From a virus: a stretch of 64,000 nt of DNA. Location of the stretch: positions 1-64,000 of the IMG/VR virus record IMGVR_UViG_3300020371_000004. One strand, given 5' to 3'. Position 1 is the stretch's first letter. Each line of letters starts with the position of its first letter. The notes beneath the pieces are model-generated. The model saw only the letters and a program-made list of their open reading frames with translations. It searched no databases and had not been told where the DNA came from. Below are positions 59,714-64,000 of this stretch, one piece after another. The position numbers were made by a program, and so were the translations under genes.

Positions 59714-60352
59714 ATGATTACTAAGGAGTTCACATATGCCCTGCCCGATGAATTATGGGTAGAAGGTGTTTCAGGTGATGTAACTGGAACTTGGACTTAT
59801 GAAGGTCCAGAAACAATTAAACTATATGCAGATCCCGATGACGGTACTATTACTGCCATCGACCCTGGTCATCCTCTCCCTGCAGGGAATGTAGAGGTAA
59901 CTATTGATGCAAATGCTAATCCAGAATTGGCAGAAATGGTTGCTCACTTCTTCACAGATGATGTAGTGAACAATCCTACTTTTGAGGATGTTACCATGGA
60001 CAATGGTGATATCTACAAAAGATTGACAAATCCTCGTATGATTGATGCATATGAACTTCAATATGATGCAGAGAATGATGCACTAAAACTTGCACAAGTT
60101 CTTAGAGCAATTGACGACAGTGGAAAGGTTACTGCCCAGCAGAGAAAAGATAAGATGCAAGCTTATCTGGATGAATATGATTTTGGAACAGACACTAATG
60201 CTGCTATTCAAACATACATCGATACTTTGACTACCTATATCAATAACTATGTTGGTGTTCAGCCATGGAAGTACATTAATATTCCTCAAGCAGAAGCAGC
60301 ACCCAAGATTCCAGCAGCAATTCAGGCTGAAATTAATAAACTGGGAGTATAA
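59714..60352 (+). CDS. hypothetical protein between the Cys-rich genes, 212 aa
   Basis: A short beta part (EFTYALPDELWVEGVSGDVT), an acidic middle (NANPELAEMVAHFFTDDVVN), and a helical second half (QRKDKMQAYLDEYDFGTDTN) ending in Ala/Pro-rich sequence. It has no Cys at all, in contrast to both neighbours. Position between two paralogous adhesins and its acidic helical character would suit a chaperone or adaptor, but this is a guess. Five bases separate it from the next ATG. Confidence 0.6.
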   Translation: MITKEFTYALPDELWVEGVSGDVTGTWTYEGPETIKLYADPDDGTITAIDPGHPLPAGNVEVTIDANANPELAEMVAHFFTDDVVNNPTFEDVTMDNGDIYKRLTNPRMIDAYELQYDAENDALKLAQVLRAIDDSGKVTAQQRKDKMQAYLDEYDFGTDTNAAIQTYIDTLTTYINNYVGVQPWKYINIPQAEAAPKIPAAIQAEINKLGV

Positions 60353-60356
60353 TTAA

Positions 60357-61406
60357 ATGGACGTATTATCGTATTCTGCTTTTAATGAAAGCAAAAAGTT
60401 AGACGACTTAATTGCACAAAGAACTACTGAGTTAGCAACTAAAACGGCAGAAACTGCCACTAAGGCTTCCAATGCTGCTCAGTTTAATGCCAGTTCATTA
60501 TGTTGGTTGCAGTGTGTGGAACCCTGCCTTCAGGGTTGCCCTCACGCAGAGAGCCTTTGGTGCTTTATTCCTGGATTAGATACCGTTACTGACGGTCAAA
60601 AGATTTGTAATACCTGTCCACAATTTAACTGTGGTAACTGCTGCTTATGGACTGTTCCTGAGGGTGCTACCCAGATTAGATTCCAATTATGGGGTGCTGG
60701 TGGTGGTTCAAGTACTGGTTGCTGCTGTGGTGGTTCACCTTTTGGAGCAACGGGTGCATATGCATCAGTAATTATTCCTGCAACTCCAGGTTGTCAGTAT
60801 ACTATTTGTACTGGTTGTGCATATTGCTGCTTCCCATCTGTTGGTGGAGTTGGTAGAGTTGCTGGATGCCCAACATGGATCACTGGTTACGGTCTTGATA
60901 ACGTCTGTGCTGCAGGTGGACCTGGAAACATGGGTGAGTGGATGAGTACTTATGGTAAGGCAAATACTTACAGAATGAGTCACCATTCTCACCCATCTGC
61001 TGGTCCATGCTTCTGTAATAATGGTGCTGATTATTGCTTCAACAGCTCCTGTGCTACTTGTGGTATTATTCCAATCGTCCCTGCTGGTGAATACTTTGGA
61101 ACAGTAACACACCCAGATGCTGTAGGTAGTATCGTATATGGTATTAGAGGTATGTGGCCTTGCATCTGCTTCCAAACAGATCACTATGGTTATCAGCAGC
61201 ATCCTCCAGTCTATGGATTTGAATCTGTATCCAAATGTAATCCTTCTTGGTCTTCTGGATATTGTTGCGGATGTGAATGTAGTGCTGGTAGAGGATATCT
61301 CCAAGTTCCTGGTGCAGGTGGTTACTACTCTACCGCAATGGGTGGTGCGACTAGTATGTGCGGAGATATGGGTAGAATGGGTATGGTCTGCATTCAGTGG
61401 AAGTAA
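60357..61406 (+). CDS. cysteine-rich tail protein B, 349 aa
   Basis: Paralogue of the gene at 58611, with the same length and the same number of Cys (34). The N-terminal helix (FNESKKLDDLIAQRTTELAT) is followed by a Cys-rich segment (CWLQCVEPCLQGCPHAESLW) absent from protein A. The shared core has GNCCLWTVPEGATQIRFQLW, GAYASVIIPATPG and CTGCAYCC. It ends in SMCGDMGRMGMVCIQWK, matching the end of protein A (GDAGRMGMVCVSWKA). His-rich stretches (MSHHSHP, QQHPP) could add metal ligands. Likely a surface-exposed tip protein. Confidence 0.7.
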   Translation: MDVLSYSAFNESKKLDDLIAQRTTELATKTAETATKASNAAQFNASSLCWLQCVEPCLQGCPHAESLWCFIPGLDTVTDGQKICNTCPQFNCGNCCLWTVPEGATQIRFQLWGAGGGSSTGCCCGGSPFGATGAYASVIIPATPGCQYTICTGCAYCCFPSVGGVGRVAGCPTWITGYGLDNVCAAGGPGNMGEWMSTYGKANTYRMSHHSHPSAGPCFCNNGADYCFNSSCATCGIIPIVPAGEYFGTVTHPDAVGSIVYGIRGMWPCICFQTDHYGYQQHPPVYGFESVSKCNPSWSSGYCCGCECSAGRGYLQVPGAGGYYSTAMGGATSMCGDMGRMGMVCIQWK

Positions 61407-61423
61407 TACCCTTCTGATTACAT

Positions 61424-61431
61424 TATAAATA
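61424..61431 (+). promoter_or_regulatory. T4-type late promoter
   Basis: Perfect TATAAATA, 34 bases before ATG 61458. The leader is short and has no clear Shine-Dalgarno sequence. Confidence 0.75.
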
Positions 61432-61457
61432 TTTGAAAATACATCGTTATTTGTTTT

Positions 61458-62561
61458 ATGAACAAAGCATTTTTTATTAACGGTGGAGCAGGGAGAGTTC
61501 TCTGCTCCATTCCTGCGTTGGAGCATCATGCAAAAACCAATAAAGACTTCGTAATTGTTGCAGAGTCTTGGGGAGAATTATATTTAACAAGCCCTATCCT
61601 TCGGGAGAGGGCATTTCCTATGCATCATAAAAATCTTTTTGAGGATTATCTCAAAGATAAGGAAATTATTAGTCCAGAACCTTATAGATTAAATGCTTAT
61701 TTCAACCAAAAAGCAAATTTGATTCAAGCATTTGATATGCTAATTAATGGTCTTGATGAAGTTCCAGAAACTAAAGAATTGAAGTTAGAACTTCCTAAAG
61801 ACACTCAGATACTTGGATATAATTTAGTTAGTGAAGTAAAAGAAAAACTTAAAAAAGATAAGGTTGTTGTTTTCCAACCATTTGGAAGTACAGTAAAAAC
61901 TGAAGGTAAGTTTATTACTGATTCTTCTGGAAGAAGTTTTGAGATGAAGAATGTATATTCTATCATTGAAGAACTCAAAAAAGATTATGGTGTTATCCTA
62001 ATGTCAAATGTGGAGATTCCTGGTTGGGAAGACCTTGGTGTAGCAAAACCATCAGGAACAGGTCTTCTTGAATGGTGTGGTATAATTAATGCTTCAGATT
62101 ATTTCTTGGGGTGTGATAGTGTAGGGCAGCATATGGCACATGGACTAAATAAACCAGCAACTGTAGTCATTGGTTCAACGTATCCAGAGAACATTTCATA
62201 TCCTGGAAATAAAAACTTTAAGATTATAGATTTGGGTAACGAGAAAAGAAAGTATACCCCAATCAGAATGACTTTTGACCAATGTATTGACTTAAATAAT
62301 GAATCCCTAATGGTTATTGAAACTGATAATCAGATTAAAGATTTAAAGAAGTCGATAGTTAATAAAATTGGTACTTCAAAGAAAGTATCAAAATCTACAT
62401 TTAATGCTGGAAGTAGCAATGTTAAGGGAGCAAAAATGCCTCCTCAGGCATCCTTTTCTTCAGGAGGAGGAGCAGTAGATACTCTTTTAAGTGGTTCTAA
62501 AAAGAGTACCAAAAAGACTACTATAGATAAAGTTTTAGAACTTGATAACGCAAAAAATTGA
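61458..62561 (+). CDS. GT9-like (heptosyltransferase-type) glycosyltransferase, 367 aa
   Basis: GT-B fold signature of family 9. The N-terminal strand (AFFINGGAGRVLCSIPALEH) is the acceptor-side first strand. The C-terminal donor part has GCDSVGQHMAHGLNKPATVV (218-237) and IGSTYPENISYPG, matching the GT9 GxDxGxxHxAxAL..P pattern (Asp220, His225). GT9 enzymes transfer heptose or related sugars to lipopolysaccharide or O-linked glycans. After about residue 300 comes an unusual Ser/Lys/Gly-rich tail (SKSTFNAGSSNVKGA, SFSSGGGAVDTLLSG) not part of the fold. It precedes a carbamoyltransferase gene, implying a joint sugar-modification path. Confidence 0.7.
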   Translation: MNKAFFINGGAGRVLCSIPALEHHAKTNKDFVIVAESWGELYLTSPILRERAFPMHHKNLFEDYLKDKEIISPEPYRLNAYFNQKANLIQAFDMLINGLDEVPETKELKLELPKDTQILGYNLVSEVKEKLKKDKVVVFQPFGSTVKTEGKFITDSSGRSFEMKNVYSIIEELKKDYGVILMSNVEIPGWEDLGVAKPSGTGLLEWCGIINASDYFLGCDSVGQHMAHGLNKPATVVIGSTYPENISYPGNKNFKIIDLGNEKRKYTPIRMTFDQCIDLNNESLMVIETDNQIKDLKKSIVNKIGTSKKVSKSTFNAGSSNVKGAKMPPQASFSSGGGAVDTLLSGSKKSTKKTTIDKVLELDNAKN

Positions 62562-62570
62562 GGTTTTACT

Positions 62571-64000
62571 ATGGAAAGAGACGAAGTAATTGTTGCTATT
62601 ACTAGAGGACATAACGCAAGTACCACCTTAATGATTAATGGTGAAATTAAGTGGTATCTTGAAGAAGAAAGAATCACAAGAAGGAAGTATGATGGATGTC
62701 CTCTTGCAGGTCTAATTCAAGTTTCTAAAGAAGTTGACCATATTGATGAACTAATCATCTGCCATACACATAGAGGTGGTCCACAAACCGACTGGACAGC
62801 AACAGACATTTATGAGGCATTGGTTCAGAAACTATTTAAGTTTGATACGAATAATCTACCTGCTGTTCATTTTGTAGATACTATTCACCATGAACTTCAT
62901 GCTGCAGTTGGATTTATAAATTCTGGATTTGATGAAGCAGTATGTGTTATTGCTGATGGTGCTGGTAGTTTTCTTGAAAGTACCGAATGGGAAGGAACAG
63001 CATTTGAATTTGAAACCATTTTTAAGGCAGAATGGCCAAAGAATAATGGTGAATCAATGCTTAAATTTGAAACACTTTGGAAGCATTTAGGTCAAAAAGA
63101 TTCAAGAAAATCTGATATTATCTTTGGTGGTACAACTCTAATCGATAGTTATTTGGGAATCACAAAAGCATATGAAGCAGTTACTGAGTATTGTGGATTC
63201 CAATCTATTGATGCTGGAAAAACAATGGGTCTTTCTCCTTACGGAAAAGAAAATCCAGAACTTCCTAGTTTGTTAGATGAAAATGGTAATATCACAAGAG
63301 CACTATTCATTCCAAACTATCCTAATGGATCTTGGATTGATATTGGTGTAAGTGAAGCACTTCAAAAAGATTGCTCAGAAGAAAATACAGCAATTAAAGA
63401 AAGTGGTGGTTATACTCAAACTCAAAAAGATATGGCATATGCTGTTCAGAAAATGACTGAACAAAAGATGTGTGATCTAATCAGAAAAGCAGTAGAACTT
63501 TCTGGTTGTAATAATGTTATAGTTTGTGGTGGTTATGGTCTTAACTGCGTTGCAAATTATAAGTATTGGCAAAATTTTCCAGATATTAATATTCATTGTG
63601 AACCAATTGCACATGATGGTGGTATTTCTATTGGTGCAGCAAAACTTCTTTATTCCAGAAAGCACGAACTTCAAGAACCTTGGCCAGTACAAACGTCTAT
63701 TTACTATGGACCTCAGTATGATTATTCTGAATATGAAAAGGCAATTGCTGACTTAGAGACTACAGATGTTTCTTATGATGATATTGCTAAACTAATTCGT
63801 GAAGGAAACATTGTTACTATTTTCCAAGGTCGTTCTGAAGGTGGTCCTAGAGCACTAGGTAATAGGTCTATTCTGTTTGACCCAACTATTAAAAATGGTA
63901 AAGATATTGTCAACAGTGTTAAAAAACGAGAGTTCTTCAGACCATTTGCATGTAGCATAAAAGAAGAAAGTGTACATGAATACTTCGATTTGGCAGGTCG
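62571..64000 (+). CDS. carbamoyltransferase, NodU/CmcH/TobZ family (partial, 3' end missing)
   Basis: The reading frame is open from ATG 62571 to the window edge (476 codons), so the C-terminus lies outside. Family motifs: RGHNAS (about 12-17, nucleotide-binding N-terminal fold), DTIHHELHAA (103-112) with the conserved His pair of the carbamoyl-transfer site, ADGAG, MGLSPYGKE, GGYGLNCVANYKYW and GGPRALGNRSIL (about 424-435), the YrdC-like part. These enzymes use carbamoyl phosphate and ATP to put a carbamoyl group on a sugar hydroxyl, as on Nod factors and antibiotics. Cytoplasmic. Next to a GT9-like gene, the target is probably a phage- or host-surface glycan; I infer this from context. Confidence 0.9.
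   Translation, partial: MERDEVIVAITRGHNASTTLMINGEIKWYLEEERITRRKYDGCPLAGLIQVSKEVDHIDELIICHTHRGGPQTDWTATDIYEALVQKLFKFDTNNLPAVHFVDTIHHELHAAVGFINSGFDEAVCVIADGAGSFLESTEWEGTAFEFETIFKAEWPKNNGESMLKFETLWKHLGQKDSRKSDIIFGGTTLIDSYLGITKAYEAVTEYCGFQSIDAGKTMGLSPYGKENPELPSLLDENGNITRALFIPNYPNGSWIDIGVSEALQKDCSEENTAIKESGGYTQTQKDMAYAVQKMTEQKMCDLIRKAVELSGCNNVIVCGGYGLNCVANYKYWQNFPDINIHCEPIAHDGGISIGAAKLLYSRKHELQEPWPVQTSIYYGPQYDYSEYEKAIADLETTDVSYDDIAKLIREGNIVTIFQGRSEGGPRALGNRSILFDPTIKNGKDIVNSVKKREFFRPFACSIKEESVHEYFDLAG

Noticed and set aside
62436-62460. Terminator-like ATGCCT-CCTC-AGGCAT hairpin with a T-rich tail
   Set aside because: It lies inside the GT9-like coding region, the tail is interrupted by C, and translation would run through it.
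1-64000. CRISPR arrays, insertion sequences, tRNA genes, photosynthesis genes
   Set aside because: No regularly spaced repeat-spacer pattern, transposase, cloverleaf or psbA/psbD/hli-like protein was seen.

Overview
The window is part of the genome of a large T4-like myovirus infecting marine picocyanobacteria (Synechococcus/Prochlorococcus). Evidence: the sequence is AT-rich, every gene is on the + strand with 1-4 base overlaps, the T4 baseplate genes 25 and 6 lie in T4 order and are followed by a gp8-like gene, T4-type late promoters (TATAAATA / NTAAATA) precede most structural blocks, and there are phage carbohydrate genes (GT-A and GT9-like glycosyltransferases, a NodU-type carbamoyltransferase). 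No host-like photosynthesis gene is present here.

Layout. (1) 1-3.8 kb: small genes of unknown function, a GT-A glycosyltransferase, a 46-residue very basic protein and an ATP-grasp-like protein, served by sigma70-type promoters with 17-base spacers. Within it, 453-1467 is a gene-free kilobase with seven DnaA-box-like 9-mers, short direct repeats, stem-loops and a promoter-to-terminator unit of about 140 bases that looks like a small RNA. (2) 3.8-30.6 kb: baseplate block: gp25, gp6, a 2588-residue wedge protein carrying a YHYH domain, a GDGS-type fibre protein, a 1617-residue protein with a seven-bladed propeller, gp8, a 2510-residue DUF4815-type protein, and three small proteins. (3) 30.7-32.1 kb: a probably abundant virion protein with a perfect late promoter and a strong terminator.

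(4) 32.2-46.2 kb: the most unusual part. Two long trimeric-fibre-like proteins alternate with three paralogous proteins that each carry an N-terminal I9-like propeptide and a subtilisin (S8) domain with intact Asp/His/Asn/Ser residues. A fibre protein ending in a cupredoxin domain with a complete type-1 copper ligand set closes the block. (5) 46.2-53.5 kb: a structured 5' leader (three-way junction plus a hairpin with the Shine-Dalgarno sequence in its loop) precedes a 2373-residue protein made of nested repeats. (6) 53.5-61.4 kb: an Mtd-N-like protein, a Gly-rich protein, a CBM-like/beta-helix fibre, and two 349-residue cysteine-rich paralogues (34 Cys each) flanking a 212-residue protein. 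(7) 61.4-64 kb: GT9-like glycosyltransferase and a carbamoyltransferase that runs off the end.

Taken together, most of the window builds the baseplate and an elaborate adhesion apparatus. The proteases, copper-site domain, CBM-like repeats and Cys-rich proteins probably act at the tail tip or fibres on the host surface; this functional link is inference. All assignments come from reading sequence motifs; no database search was run.
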